DNA of 64,000 nucleotides from Luteibacter aegosomatis. Lineage in GTDB: Bacteria > Pseudomonadota > Gammaproteobacteria > Xanthomonadales > Rhodanobacteraceae. The DNA lies in contig NZ_CP095740.1 in NCBI RefSeq assembly GCF_023078455.1, positions 248,001-312,000 on the forward strand, read 5' to 3'. The translations under genes and the position numbers were made by a program. The first letter of the stretch is position 1; each line of letters opens with the position of its first letter. Shown in pieces: positions 36,246 to 45,880 of this stretch. The notes under the pieces were generated by a model. It was given only the letters and a program-made list of their open reading frames with translations, did no database searches and was not told the origin of the DNA.

Positions 36246-37075
36246 GTCGTGGTGTCCGAGCCGCGGTCGAGGCCGTGGCGATGCAGGGCGGTGGCGGCCG
36301 ACTCGCGCGAGGCCGGGTTGTGCCGCATTTCGTAGTAGCGCATGCGCTTGTACACGGCGTAGCTCGCCGCCGTCTGCGCGATGATGAAACCGCGCCAGCC
36401 GTCGAGGACGGCAAGGCGGAAGAGGTAATCCTTGATGAAGGCGAGCAGGAACACGAACGGCGTCTGCCACATGCGCGCCGACTTGCCCTTGTCGTACCAG
36501 TCGCGGCACTTCAGCTCGGCATAGCGCAGCACCTTGAGCTGCTTCTCGACGAGGCTGGGATTGTTCACGTGGTCGAAGGGCGCGCGCAGCGTCCGCGAGG
36601 CGCCGTCGAAGCGCAGGGATTCATGCACGCGGGCGTCGGTCCAGCGGGCACGGTCGCGGTGCCACAGGCGGGCCATCTTCTCGCCCACCGAGGGGCGATA
36701 CCAGCGCATCGGCCGGCCCATGTAGATGGTGCGCCGACGCAGGTACACGGCCGCGTCGTTACCCGCCTGGATGGCGGGCAGGGCGGCCTCCAGCTCGGCG
36801 GCCAGTTCGGGGGAGAGGAACTCGTCGGCGTCCAGGGCGAGCAGCCAGTCGTGGCTGGCCTGGGTGGTGGCGAAATTTCGCTGCGGCCCGAAGCCCAGCC
36901 AGTCCTGGTGTACCACCCGGGCGCCGTGCGCCTGGGCGATGGCGACCGTGTCGTCGGTGCTGCCGCTGTCCACCACCACCTTCTCGGCGGCGAAGGGCAC
37001 GCTGTCCAGGCAGCGGGCGATCGTATGCGCCTCGTTATAGGTGATCACTACAAGGGTCAGGGGGAGGCTCGCCAT
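36242..37075 (-). CDS. GT2 glycosyltransferase, LPS core (WaaE/KdtX-like)
   Basis: The 277-residue GT-A enzyme shows LVVITYNEAHTIARCLDSV at the N-terminus, VDSGSTDDTV for nucleotide binding and the metal-binding LDADEFLS (DAD). The C-terminal half, with RDWYDKGKSARMW, resembles WaaE beta-1,4-glucosyltransferases that decorate the inner core heptose. A weakly hydrophobic segment near 210-230 may dock it to the membrane. It overlaps the CDP-glycerol-type gene by ATGA, and the pair likely acts in one pathway. It diverges from the next GT2 gene with 67 bases between starts. Confidence 0.85.
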   Translation of the reverse strand: MASLPLTLVVITYNEAHTIARCLDSVPFAAEKVVVDSGSTDDTVAIAQAHGARVVHQDWLGFGPQRNFATTQASHDWLLALDADEFLSPELAAELEAALPAIQAGNDAAVYLRRRTIYMGRPMRWYRPSVGEKMARLWHRDRARWTDARVHESLRFDGASRTLRAPFDHVNNPSLVEKQLKVLRYAELKCRDWYDKGKSARMWQTPFVFLLAFIKDYLFRLAVLDGWRGFIIAQTAASYAVYKRMRYYEMRHNPASRESAATALHRHGLDRGSDTTT

Positions 37076-37142
37076 CGCGAAAGTCTACCCGATGGAAGCC
37101 GGACCGCCGCCGTTTAGCCTGAACCGGCTATGCTTCGCCGCC

Positions 37143-37982
37143 ATGCGCATCACCGTCGCCATCATCACCTACAACTGGCCCGCGGCCCTCGAGCGCGTGC
37201 TCGAGGCACTGGCCCGGCAGACCCGCCTGCCCGACGAGGTCATCGTCACCGACGACGGCTCGCGCGCCGATACCCGCGAGGTGATCGAGCGGGTGGCGGC
37301 CACCTTCCCGGTGCGCCTCGTGCACCTGTGGCAGCCCGACGACGGCGCGCGCATGAGCCGCGCCCGCAACCGCGCCATCGCGGCCGCCACCGGCGACTAC
37401 GTCATCCTCATCGACGGCGACATGGTGGCCGAACCGCACTTCGTGGCCGACCACGAGGCCTTCGCCATGAAGGGGTGCTACGTGCAGGGCTCGCGCGTGC
37501 TCAGCGACGAGAACCTCACCCGGCGCATGCTCGCCGACGGCTCGGTGCGCGCCACGTTCTTCACGCCGGGCATCGAGCGTCGCCGCCATACCTTGCGCCT
37601 GCCGTGGCTGGCGCGCCGGTACGCGAAGCCCGGGCGGAAGACGCGCGGCATCAAGAGTTGCAACTGGGGTTTCTGGCGCGACGATCTCATCGCCATCAAC
37701 GGCTTCAACGAGGCCATGACCGGCTGGGGCCGCGAGGACACCGAACTGGTCCACCGCGCCTATCACCACGGCCTCTACCGCCGCGAGATGCGCTTCAGCG
37801 GGCTGGCCACGCACCTCTACCACCGCACCCGCAAGAACATCGTCGACAACCCCAACGACCGCATCCTCGACGACACCCGCCGGCGCAAGCTCGTGCGCTG
37901 CGAGCTGGGCCTGGACCAGCACCTCGCCGAGTTCGCCGTGCCGCCGCCGGACGTGCGGCCGGGGTCAGCGGGGAACGTCTAG
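37143..37982 (+). CDS. GT2 family glycosyltransferase
   Basis: A 279-residue transferase with VAIITYNWPAALERVL, a VTDDGSRADT nucleotide loop and the IDGDM metal site. It has a downstream WGREDTEL acceptor/catalytic motif, typical of GT2 chondroitin-polymerase-like and LPS core enzymes. ATG 37143 is used because it directly precedes the first beta strand; the frame extends 102 bases upstream without a better start. It is transcribed opposite to its neighbours and overlaps the convergent GT4 gene by 18 bases. Expected to act on LPS core or O-antigen at the cytoplasmic face. Confidence 0.85.
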   Translation: MRITVAIITYNWPAALERVLEALARQTRLPDEVIVTDDGSRADTREVIERVAATFPVRLVHLWQPDDGARMSRARNRAIAAATGDYVILIDGDMVAEPHFVADHEAFAMKGCYVQGSRVLSDENLTRRMLADGSVRATFFTPGIERRRHTLRLPWLARRYAKPGRKTRGIKSCNWGFWRDDLIAINGFNEAMTGWGREDTELVHRAYHHGLYRREMRFSGLATHLYHRTRKNIVDNPNDRILDDTRRRKLVRCELGLDQHLAEFAVPPPDVRPGSAGNV

Positions 37983-38969
37983 CGCGTCCAGCGCCGCGCC
38001 GAGCCGGGCGGGAAAGGCGATCTGGTTGGCGAGGTACCACGAGCGCGCGTTGTGGCCGAGCGACGTCCGCTCCGCGTCGTCCATGGCGATGGCGCGCTCC
38101 ACCGCCCGTTCCAGTGCCGTGTCGTCCACGTGCCAGGTGCGCGCCAGGTGATACGGCTCGCCTTCGCGCGCCGCCACCGGGATCCCGCGGGTCGCGTCGA
38201 TCATCTGGTTCATCGGCGCGCCGTCGCAGGCGATCACCACGGCGCCGCAACTCATCGCCTCGACGAGGTAGTGGCCCCAGCCCTCGGTCTGCGACAGGCA
38301 CAGGTGGAACGTGCTGGCGTTCTGCAGGCGACGCACTTCCTCGTCGGAAAGGCGCTCCCGCACGATGCGCAGGTTGGCGGCACCGCCGTCGTCCTCGGTG
38401 GCCGCGCCCGCGCGAAGCACGGTGAGCAGGGGCCATTCCGGGTGGCGCTTCCACACCTCGACCAGCGTCGACGTGCCCTTGAGATGGCTCGAGCCGGCGG
38501 CGTGGAGAAAGGATCGCGGCAGGCGCGGCACGGTGGGATCGTAACGGTCGGGACTGCGGAAGCCGACCTCGATCGCGCGCAGGCCTCGCGCCTCGAAGAT
38601 GCGGGTGGCTTCGTGGGTTTTCGTCAGCAGCGCGTCGTAACGCGGCAGGTAGCGCAGGCTGCGCGACGAGACCCATTCCGGGTTGGGCATCAGTAGATCG
38701 ACATCGGCCAGGCCGAAGGCGGCGGGGCGTACGTGTTCGAGCGACAGGTTGACGTCGAAGCGCGCGGGCTGGCGGCCGAGGCTCAGCCACGACGCCAAGC
38801 GCATGCGCAGCCGCATGCCGCGCAACCGCCAGGCGCCGTCGTGACGGCGCGAGCCCAGGCGGGTGATCGTCACCTCGTGGCCCAGTTCGCGTAGCGCCCC
38901 TTCGACGACGGCGATGTCGTGCGAGAGCCCGCGCCGGTTGTCCCACGCGAGCAGGTGGATGCGTGCCAT
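37965..38969 (-). CDS. GT4-type glycosyltransferase
   Basis: The 334-residue GT-B enzyme has an N-terminal Rossmann half (IHLLAWDNRRGLSHD, then ALRELGHEVTI). The C-terminal donor-binding half contains SQTEGWGHYLVEAMSCGAVV, where the EX7E-like acidic residues bind the nucleotide sugar. It starts at ATG 38969, sharing one base with the stop codon of the O-antigen ligase-like gene (TGATG). It most likely adds a sugar to the LPS outer core or O-unit. Sugar specificity cannot be predicted. Confidence 0.82.
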   Translation of the reverse strand: MARIHLLAWDNRRGLSHDIAVVEGALRELGHEVTITRLGSRRHDGAWRLRGMRLRMRLASWLSLGRQPARFDVNLSLEHVRPAAFGLADVDLLMPNPEWVSSRSLRYLPRYDALLTKTHEATRIFEARGLRAIEVGFRSPDRYDPTVPRLPRSFLHAAGSSHLKGTSTLVEVWKRHPEWPLLTVLRAGAATEDDGGAANLRIVRERLSDEEVRRLQNASTFHLCLSQTEGWGHYLVEAMSCGAVVIACDGAPMNQMIDATRGIPVAAREGEPYHLARTWHVDDTALERAVERAIAMDDAERTSLGHNARSWYLANQIAFPARLGAALDALDVPR

Positions 38970-40249
38970 CAGCCCGTCGCCTCCCGCCTCCCGGCGAGGG
39001 CCACGCGCGTGGGCAGCGCCGTGGCGAGCGCGAGCCCGAAGACGAGGTACATGTAGAACGAGTGCGGCATCGCGCGATAGAACACGTTGTCGGTGAACGC
39101 CGAGAGCGCGTACATCACCACCAGCGCGAGTCCGGCGGTGGCGAGCATGGCCGTCCACTCGTCGGGATGGCCGAGGCGGCGGATGAAGTGCACGGCGGGC
39201 AGGACGAATACCAGCAGGGTGATGATCAGCAGCGGCACGCCGCCCGTGGCCGCCGCCTCCAGGTATTCGTTATGCGGATGATCGTAGCGGGCGATGATCG
39301 GGCTGGCGTCGCCCTGCGTGGCGAGTTCGCGGGTGAAGCTGCCGAACTGGTCGATGCCGACGCCGTCCAGCGGATGCTCGCGGAAGGCCTGCACCGCCAC
39401 TTCCCACATGGCCAGGCGCTCGCGCACGGGACCCGCGACGTTGTGTTCGCTGAAGGTGGAGATCTCGCCGTGCACCTCGCCGAAGCGGTGCATCACCTGG
39501 TGGTTGAGCGCCGTCGTGGCGGTGATCACGCCGGCCACCAGCACGCCCACGCAGAGCGCGGCACCGTGCCAGCGCCCGGTACGACGCACGTGCACCGCGA
39601 CCACCACCAGGAGCGAGGGAACGAAGGCCAGCATCGGGCCCCGGCTCTGCGTGAGGATGGCGCCGTACGCACCGATGGCGATCGCCAGCGCATGCAGGAG
39701 CCGTTCGCCGCGCGACACGCCGGGCTGGATCAGCCGGATGATCGAAAACAGCACCATGCACAGGGTGACCATGGTGAATTCGATGGCGCTCCAGTCGCCG
39801 CCATTGGTGCCGTAGGCGCGCTCGACGCCCAGCAGATGGTGCTGCACGATGCACGAGCCGCCGAGCACGCAGGTGGTGAGGGCGAAGATCGTCCAGATCA
39901 GCCGCCAGTCGAGCATGGCGGTGAAGGCCGCGGCGGTGCAGAGGAAGATTAGCGTTTGCGCCGGCAGGTCGAGTTCGCCCCAGCCCAGGCCGTGCCATGC
40001 GATGCTGAAGACGGCATAGGCGAAGCGTAGCAATCCCACGATCACGATCGCGCGCACGATGCGATAGCGCGTGCGGGTGTCCGCCTGGCGGAACATCATG
40101 ACGATGCCGACCACCACGAGGGCGAGCATCGGCAGGGCCTTGGCCTTCCAGGACACGGAGACGGCGATGGGGATGATCGCCACGAGCGCGCTGAGCAGAA
40201 CGGTACGCCAGGTGTACCTAGGATCGGCGGCCGTTACGGCTGCGGTCAT
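38969..40249 (-). CDS. O-antigen ligase family protein (WaaL-like)
   Basis: A 426-residue inner-membrane protein with about 11-12 helices and one large periplasmic loop (about 255-330). The loop contains PLDGVGIDQFG and YDHPHNEYLEAAATGG, the Wzy_C/WaaL signature with the conserved His-Asn-x-x-Leu. WaaL joins O-antigen from undecaprenyl diphosphate to the lipid A core in the periplasm; Wzy polymerases and some protein O-glycosylation ligases share the fold. The neighbouring core glycosyltransferases favour WaaL. It is co-transcribed and coupled with the GT4 gene. Confidence 0.85.
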   Translation of the reverse strand: MTAAVTAADPRYTWRTVLLSALVAIIPIAVSVSWKAKALPMLALVVVGIVMMFRQADTRTRYRIVRAIVIVGLLRFAYAVFSIAWHGLGWGELDLPAQTLIFLCTAAAFTAMLDWRLIWTIFALTTCVLGGSCIVQHHLLGVERAYGTNGGDWSAIEFTMVTLCMVLFSIIRLIQPGVSRGERLLHALAIAIGAYGAILTQSRGPMLAFVPSLLVVVAVHVRRTGRWHGAALCVGVLVAGVITATTALNHQVMHRFGEVHGEISTFSEHNVAGPVRERLAMWEVAVQAFREHPLDGVGIDQFGSFTRELATQGDASPIIARYDHPHNEYLEAAATGGVPLLIITLLVFVLPAVHFIRRLGHPDEWTAMLATAGLALVVMYALSAFTDNVFYRAMPHSFYMYLVFGLALATALPTRVALAGRREATG

Positions 40250-40390
40250 GCGTGTTTTCCATCGACGCCCGTCGGGAACGCCGTAGCCGAGCGAGCGTCA
40301 GCAACGGTACGGAGCCGCCTTTCGGGGGCGGATGACGGCGATGGTACAACAGGCGAGGGGGCGGCCGGACCCGGACGAACGGCGTACCGT

Positions 40391-41707
40391 TCAGCGCGGT
40401 GACGCCTTCTTGCGCAGCAGCGCGTAGTACATGCCGTCGAGATCGCCGTCGCCGGGAAGCACCTGCCAGCCCGCCAGGGTGGCCTGACCCGCGGGAAGCA
40501 ACAGCGGCACGGCTTCGGCGTCGCCGTGGGCCTCGATGAACGGACCGACCACGCCGTCGTTTTCGCGCCGGAGGATGGAGCAGGTGACATAGAGAAGCAG
40601 GCCGCCAGGGACAAGGGTTTGCCAGCAGGCGGCAAGAATGCGCTCCTGCTGCGTCACGAGCGCGTCGATGTCCGCCTCGCGGCGGTGCAGGCGCACGTCG
40701 GGACGGCGGCGGATGACGCCGGTGGCCGAGCATGGGGCGTCGATCATGACGCGGTCGAACGGCGTGCGGTCCCACCAGGCGGACGGGTCGCCGGAATCGG
40801 CGATCGTGACCCCGGCGGCGAGCCCGAGCCGGTCCAGGTTCTGCCGGATGCGCGGGGCCCGGCGCGGTTCGGCCTCGACGGCGAGCAGGCGCACGTCGGC
40901 GCGCTCCAGCGCATGGCAGGCCTTGCCGCCCGGCGCGGCGCACGCATCGAGGACGCGCTGGCCGTCGGCGAGGTCGAGCAGGTCGGCCGGCACCTGGGCG
41001 GCACCGTCCTGCACGGCGAAACGGCCTTCGGCGAAGCCGGGCAGGCGGGTGACGTCGGTGCTGTGCGGAAGCACGAGGCCGTCGCTGAGCCATTCATGCG
41101 CGGCCACCTCGTAGCCGGCCTCGCGCAGGGCCACGGCCACCGGTTCGCGTTCGGCCCGGCGGCGATTCACGCGCAGCATCAGCGACGGTTCGCGATTGGC
41201 GGCCGTCAGCACGCCCTCGGCCTGCGCCGGCCAGTCGCGCTCGATCGCACGCACCAGCCAGGCGGGATGGGCATGGCGTGTCGCCGGCTGGGCGTCCAGT
41301 GCGGCGAGGTGGGTGTCGCGCTCGCGCAGCCAGCGACGGAGGACGGCGTTGACGAGGCCGGCCAGGCGGGGGCGCCGCAGTTCGCGCACGGCTTCGACCG
41401 TGGCGGCGACGGCCGCGTAGGCAGGCAGCTCGAGGATTTCCAGTTGGACCAGCGCGGTGACCAGCAGTGCGTGCACGACGGGCTCGTTGCGGCGGATCGG
41501 CTTGTCGAGCAGGCGGTCGACCGCCGCGTCGAAGCGTGGCCACCAGCGAGCCCCTTCGTTGAGCAGCGCGGTGAGGAGGGCGCGGTCGCGCGCGTCGGCC
41601 AGCCGAGGCAGGCTGCGATCGGCCACGTCGCGGAGGGAGTGACCGGAGAGGGCCACGTCGGCGAGCGCCTGGGCGGCGATCGCGCGCACCGATGCCGGTT
41701 TGCTCAC
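40391..41707 (-). CDS. rsmB: 16S rRNA (cytosine(967)-C5)-methyltransferase
   Basis: The 438-residue protein has an N-terminal NusB-like RNA-binding domain (1-140) and a C-terminal SAM methyltransferase. The SAM site reads [16 protein letters not shown]. The two catalytic cysteines lie in [17 protein letters not shown] and YVTCSI, which identifies an RNA m5C enzyme; the fused NusB domain identifies RsmB. The start is GTG 41707, overlapping the fmt stop by four bases (GTGA). The order def-fmt-rsmB is the classic translation-initiation cluster. Confidence 0.95.
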   Translation of the reverse strand: MSKPASVRAIAAQALADVALSGHSLRDVADRSLPRLADARDRALLTALLNEGARWWPRFDAAVDRLLDKPIRRNEPVVHALLVTALVQLEILELPAYAAVAATVEAVRELRRPRLAGLVNAVLRRWLRERDTHLAALDAQPATRHAHPAWLVRAIERDWPAQAEGVLTAANREPSLMLRVNRRRAEREPVAVALREAGYEVAAHEWLSDGLVLPHSTDVTRLPGFAEGRFAVQDGAAQVPADLLDLADGQRVLDACAAPGGKACHALERADVRLLAVEAEPRRAPRIRQNLDRLGLAAGVTIADSGDPSAWWDRTPFDRVMIDAPCSATGVIRRRPDVRLHRREADIDALVTQQERILAACWQTLVPGGLLLYVTCSILRRENDGVVGPFIEAHGDAEAVPLLLPAGQATLAGWQVLPGDGDLDGMYYALLRKKASPR

Positions 41708-42648
41708 GAGGTGGACCGCCGCAGCTCCGGGCGGGCATTGAGGTAATCGGCGGCGCCGATGCGGCGACCGCCGTCGCGCTGTACGGCAAGCAGGCGCAGC
41801 GCGCCCTCGGCGCAGGCCACGTCGATGCCCTCGCGCGACGCGGCGATCACCTCGCCGGGCGCGGCGTCCACGGCGCGCTGCACGGCGCGCGCCGACCAGA
41901 TGCGAAGGCGCTCGCCCGCCACCTCGGCCTCGGCCACCGGCCAGGGATCGAAGGCGCGGACCTTGCGTTCCAGCGCGATGGCGGGCAGCGCGAAGTCGAG
42001 CCGTGCTTCGGCCTTGTCGAGCTTGTGGGCGTATTCCACGCCCTCGTCGGCCTGGGCGCGCGCGACCAGCGTTTCGCCCGCGAGCGTGCGGCGCAGGCCT
42101 TCGGCCAGGGCATCCGCGCCGAGCATCGAGAGGCGGTCGTGCAGGCTGCCGCCGGTCTCGTCCTCGGCGATGGGCGTGCGGCGTTCGACCAGCACCGGGC
42201 CCGTGTCGAGGCCGGCTTCCATCTGCATGAGGTCGACGCCGCTCTCGGCGTCGCCGGCGAGGATCGCGCGCTGGATCGGCGCCGCGCCACGCCAGCGGGG
42301 CAGCAGCGAGGCGTGGACGTTCCAGCAGCCCAGGCGCGGGATGGCAAGCACCTTGCGAGGCAGGATGAGGCCGTAAGCCACCACCACCATCAGGTCGGGC
42401 GCGTACGATGCCAGCCGTTCGCGATCGGCCTCGGCCTTGAACGATTCGGGCTGTTCGACGGCGATCCCGGCCGCGAGGGCGGCTTCCTTCACCGGGCTGG
42501 CCGCGAGCTTGCGGCCGCGCCCGGCCGGGCGGTCGGGTTGGGTGTAGACCGCTACGACCTCCGCGCCGGAGGCGCGGCAGGCTTCGAGGCAGGGCACGGC
42601 GAAATCGGGCGTTCCGGCGAACACCACGCGCAGGGAACGGCCCGCCAT
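41704..42648 (-). CDS. fmt: Methionyl-tRNA formyltransferase
   Basis: The 314-residue enzyme formylates initiator Met-tRNA using 10-formyl-THF. The N-terminal formyltransferase domain contains [15 protein letters not shown] and the catalytic [17 protein letters not shown]. The C-terminal OB-like domain (about 205-310) binds tRNA. ATG 42648 ([10 protein letters not shown]) is chosen because it directly precedes the first beta strand; the frame runs 40 codons further into def. Two bases separate it from the def stop, so def, fmt and rsmB form one transcription unit. Confidence 0.96.
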   Translation of the reverse strand: MAGRSLRVVFAGTPDFAVPCLEACRASGAEVVAVYTQPDRPAGRGRKLAASPVKEAALAAGIAVEQPESFKAEADRERLASYAPDLMVVVAYGLILPRKVLAIPRLGCWNVHASLLPRWRGAAPIQRAILAGDAESGVDLMQMEAGLDTGPVLVERRTPIAEDETGGSLHDRLSMLGADALAEGLRRTLAGETLVARAQADEGVEYAHKLDKAEARLDFALPAIALERKVRAFDPWPVAEAEVAGERLRIWSARAVQRAVDAAPGEVIAASREGIDVACAEGALRLLAVQRDGGRRIGAADYLNARPELRRSTS

Positions 42649-42650
42649 GC

Positions 42651-43154
42651 TCAGGCGCTGGCCTTGCGCTGTTTCTCCATCCGCTTGAGCAGCATGCTGC
42701 GCTTGAGCGGCGAGAGGTAGTCGACGAAGACCTTGCCGGCCAAGTGGTCCATCTCGTGCTGGATGCACACGGCCAGCGGGCCCTCGGCCTCCACCACGAT
42801 CTCGTTGCCGTCGACGTCGTTGGCCTTGACCTTCACCTTCAGGGCGCGGGTTACGTCGGCGTAGATGCCGGGGAACGACAGGCAGCCTTCCTGGTAGACC
42901 TGCTGGCCGTCTTTCTCGAGGATCTCGGCGTTGATCAGCGTGAGCGGCTCGTTGCGGTCTTCGCTCATGTCGGCGACCAGCACGCGCTTGTGCACGTTGA
43001 CCTGGGTGGCCGCCAGGCCGACGCCGTTGGCCGAGTACATCGTTTCGTACATGTCGGCCACGAACTGCTTGAGTTCGGCGTCGAACACGGTGACGGGCGC
43101 GGCGACGGTGCGCAGGCGCGGATCGGGAAACTCGAGGATGGTGAGGGTGGACAC
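42651..43154 (-). CDS. def: Peptide deformylase
   Basis: A 167-residue metalloprotease removing the N-formyl group from nascent proteins. All three motifs are present: [17 protein letters not shown] with the metal-binding Cys, and QHEMDHLAG with two metal-binding His and catalytic Glu. Length and charged C-terminal helix (KRMEKQRKA) match type 1 enzymes of Gram-negatives. It is divergent from the LysM gene, with 207 bases between. Confidence 0.97.
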   Translation of the reverse strand: MSTLTILEFPDPRLRTVAAPVTVFDAELKQFVADMYETMYSANGVGLAATQVNVHKRVLVADMSEDRNEPLTLINAEILEKDGQQVYQEGCLSFPGIYADVTRALKVKVKANDVDGNEIVVEAEGPLAVCIQHEMDHLAGKVFVDYLSPLKRSMLLKRMEKQRKASA

Positions 43155-43299
43155 GGTGTCACCTTGATGCGTTGCGTGGGCCGAAAGCGGCGCCGTGCCC
43201 GCGAAATGCGGGCAAGTCGGCGAAATCCAAGCAAACGGACCTTGTAGGATGGCCCCCTATTCTACGCTGGCCCCGTGGGACCGGCGAGCGCCGCCCGCC

Positions 43300-43327
43300 T
43301 TGTACGTATTAACGATTCAGTTACACT
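43300..43327 (+). promoter_or_regulatory. Putative sigma-70 promoter of the LysM gene
   Basis: TTGTAC, 16 bases, TACACT lies 35-60 bases upstream of the LysM start in an AT-richer pocket between divergent genes. Both hexamers match the consensus at four of six positions. Confidence 0.4.
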
Positions 43328-43361
43328 CGCCACAGCACTAGGGGAAGGGGGAAATCCCATC

Positions 43362-44522
43362 ATGATCAAGAAGTTCGTCATGCTGCTGGGCGGCATGTTC
43401 TTCACCGTGGCCGTGTACGCGGCCGCGTCCCAACTGCGTCCCGGTCACCCCGATACCTACACCGTGCGCAAGGGCGACACCCTGTGGGCGATTTCGTCGC
43501 GCTTCCTGTCCAAGCCCTGGCTCTGGCCGGAGATCTGGCAGGCCAATCCGCAGGTGCGCAATCCCCACCTGATCTACCCGGGCGACGTGCTCAACCTGTC
43601 GCTGGACGGCACCGGCGCCACCCATGTCGGCCTCGAACCGCGCGTGCGCGAAGAGGGCGAGCCGATCACCGCCATTCCCCTGGGCGAGGTGCGCACCTTC
43701 CTGAAGGAAATGCGCGTGATGAATTCCGATGAGGTCGAGCAGTCGCCCTACGTCGTCGGTTTCGAGGAAAGCCGCCTGCGTGGTACGCCGGGCGCGAAGA
43801 TCTACGCCCGCGACCTGGATTCGGCGCAGCCCGGCCAGCGTTGGGCCATCGTTCGTCCCACCCAGCGTTTCCGCCAGCATGCCGGCGACGGCCACACCCC
43901 CGACGAACTGACCCGTCCGGGCCAGGGCTCGTTCGTGGCCGACGAGCTGGATTCGGACGTCTCGATGACCGCCTCGCCGTGGCATGAGGACAGCCGCCAC
44001 GACACGCATTACTGGGGCAAGGGCAGCGATCGCGGTACCGAGGTGACGGTGATCGGCACGGCCGAGGTGGTCGCGCACAACAACGACGTCACGACCCTCG
44101 TGGGGGTCGACTCGACGCGGGAGATCCGCAAGGGCGACCGCCTGATGCCCGTCGACGACAAGCCGTACGACCCGTATTTCTATCCGCACGCACCGAAGTC
44201 GATGCCCGCCGATCCGCGCGTGATCGCCTTCACCGATGCCCGCAACACCGTCGGCGCCCACCAGGTGGTCGCCATCTCGGCGGGTAGCGCCCAGGGCGTC
44301 GACAACGGCACCACGTTCACCGTGATGGCACAGGGCGACCGCATCTCCGACGACGTTTCCGGCAATTCCGATATCCGTGGTTCGCAGCGGACGGTGCAGC
44401 TGCCCGACGAATTCGCCGGCCACCTGATGGTGTTCCGCACGTTCGAGAACGTGAGCTACGCGCTGCTGATGGACGCCACGCGCCCGGTCCACCGCGGCGA
44501 CCGCCTCGTCCTTCCGGAATAA
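43362..44522 (+). CDS. LysM peptidoglycan-binding domain protein
   Basis: A 386-residue envelope protein with a signal peptide (FVMLLGGMFFTVAVYAAA, residues 5-22). A single LysM motif (about 32-80) begins YTVRKGDTLWAISSRFL and ends IYPGDVLNL. The remaining 300 residues are beta-rich and unrecognised. This protein always precedes dprA in Xanthomonadales and related groups and probably binds the cell wall in the periplasm. GGGGAAGGGGG upstream supports ATG 43362; earlier in-frame codons would spoil the signal peptide. Confidence 0.9.
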   Translation: MIKKFVMLLGGMFFTVAVYAAASQLRPGHPDTYTVRKGDTLWAISSRFLSKPWLWPEIWQANPQVRNPHLIYPGDVLNLSLDGTGATHVGLEPRVREEGEPITAIPLGEVRTFLKEMRVMNSDEVEQSPYVVGFEESRLRGTPGAKIYARDLDSAQPGQRWAIVRPTQRFRQHAGDGHTPDELTRPGQGSFVADELDSDVSMTASPWHEDSRHDTHYWGKGSDRGTEVTVIGTAEVVAHNNDVTTLVGVDSTREIRKGDRLMPVDDKPYDPYFYPHAPKSMPADPRVIAFTDARNTVGAHQVVAISAGSAQGVDNGTTFTVMAQGDRISDDVSGNSDIRGSQRTVQLPDEFAGHLMVFRTFENVSYALLMDATRPVHRGDRLVLPE

Positions 44523-44528
44523 ACGGGT

Positions 44529-44561
44529 CGGTCCGTTCCCGCGTCGCGTGGGCACGGACCG
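44529..44561 (+). terminator. Hairpin after the LysM gene
   Basis: CGGTCCGTTCCCGCG and CGTGGGCACGGACCG form an imperfect 15-pair stem with a three-base TCG loop, six bases after the LysM stop. No T run follows, so it may be a weak or Rho-aided terminator or a 3'-end stabiliser. Confidence 0.45.
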
Positions 44562-44644
44562 CACTCGCGACGCAGGCGTCGGCTCTCGCATGGCGTGGCC
44601 TCGCCCCCGCCGCTTCCCGCCACCCGCCCCTCTACACTGGGCGG

Positions 44645-45778
44645 ATGACCGACTCCGACGACATTCGCGACTGGCTGATCCTGCTGCGCACGCCGGGACT
44701 GGGCGCGCGCAAATTGCGCGAGGGCCTGTCCGCGCGTGGCGGCGCCCGTGCGCTGCTGGCCTGGCTGGGCCGCCATGGCGACGCGCTGGGCGCCGAGGGC
44801 CGTGCCTGGCTCGAGCGTCCTGACGACACCACGCTCGCCGCCGACATGGCCTGGCTGGAGGGCGAGGGGCATCGACTGCTCCGCTGCACCGACGAGGATT
44901 TTCCGCCCCAGCTCGAGGCGATGCCCGATCCGCCGGCCGCCCTTTTCGTGAAGGGCGACGCGGGGTTGCTGTTGCGGCCGCAGGTCGCCATCGTCGGGGC
45001 ACGGCAGGCCCAGCCGCCCGGCCTTGCCAATGCCGCCCGCTTCGCCGCGGAGTTGGCGACCGGTGGCCTGCTGGTCACCAGCGGCCTCGCCGACGGCGTG
45101 GATGGCGCGGCCCATGCCGCCGCGCTCGACGCCGGCCAGCCCACCGTGGCGGTCATCGGCACGGGCCCCGACCGGGTTTACCCACGCAAGCACCACGCGC
45201 TGGCGCGGCGCATCGCCGAATCGGGCGCCATCGTCAGCGAATACCCGCCAGGAACCCATGCGCAGGTCTATCACTTTCCCGAGCGTAACCGGATCATCGC
45301 CGGGCTTTCCCTGGGCGTGCTGGTGATCGAGGCGGGCGTGAAGTCCGGCTCGCTGATCACCGCCCGTCAGGCGGGGGAGCAGGGGCGCGAGGTGTTCGCC
45401 CTGCCGGGCTCCATCCACAATCCCCTGGCGCAGGGATGCCATGCGCTGATCGGTGACGGCGCCCGGCTGGTCCAGCGGCCCGATGAGATTCTCGCGGTGC
45501 TGGCGCCGGCCGCGATGGAACTCGGCGCCGAGCTGCGTGCCCGCCTGGAGCGGGCCCCGGCCAAGGCCCCGCCGGGCCGCCGGGCGGGTGTCGACTGGCG
45601 GGAGGATGAGGAATATCGCCGCCTTCTCGACGCCATGGGTTACGATCCAGCTCCCCTGGATGCCCTGGTGGGCACGACCGGACTCTCCCCCGGGGCCCTC
45701 TCGTCGATGCTCCTGATGCTCGAGCTCGAAGGCGAGGTCGCCTCGTTGCCCGGCAACCGCTACCAGCGCGTCGTCTGA
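44645..45778 (+). CDS. dprA: DNA-processing protein A
   Basis: The 377-residue protein loads RecA on incoming single-stranded DNA during natural transformation. It has an N-terminal SAM-like domain (5-70), a central Rossmann domain with VAIVGARQAQPPG, SGLADGVDGAAH and PERNRIIAGLS, and a C-terminal winged helix (about 310-375). It lies in the conserved LysM-dprA-topA order. In many gammaproteobacteria a smg gene sits between dprA and topA; here it is absent. Other competence genes are not in the window. Confidence 0.95.
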   Translation: MTDSDDIRDWLILLRTPGLGARKLREGLSARGGARALLAWLGRHGDALGAEGRAWLERPDDTTLAADMAWLEGEGHRLLRCTDEDFPPQLEAMPDPPAALFVKGDAGLLLRPQVAIVGARQAQPPGLANAARFAAELATGGLLVTSGLADGVDGAAHAAALDAGQPTVAVIGTGPDRVYPRKHHALARRIAESGAIVSEYPPGTHAQVYHFPERNRIIAGLSLGVLVIEAGVKSGSLITARQAGEQGREVFALPGSIHNPLAQGCHALIGDGARLVQRPDEILAVLAPAAMELGAELRARLERAPAKAPPGRRAGVDWREDEEYRRLLDAMGYDPAPLDALVGTTGLSPGALSSMLLMLELEGEVASLPGNRYQRVV

Positions 45779-45880
45779 AGACGCGGCGCTTGACAGCCAT
45801 CACGGCGGTGTGTTTCCAACTAAATATATACATACGCGTGGGCCCGCCCGGGCCAGGCGCACTTCGGAATCGATCAACGC

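Noticed and set aside
45790..45832. A strong topA promoter based on a perfect TTGACA
   Set aside because: No -10-like hexamer lies 16-18 bases downstream; the AT-rich TAAATATATACA is about 25 bases away.
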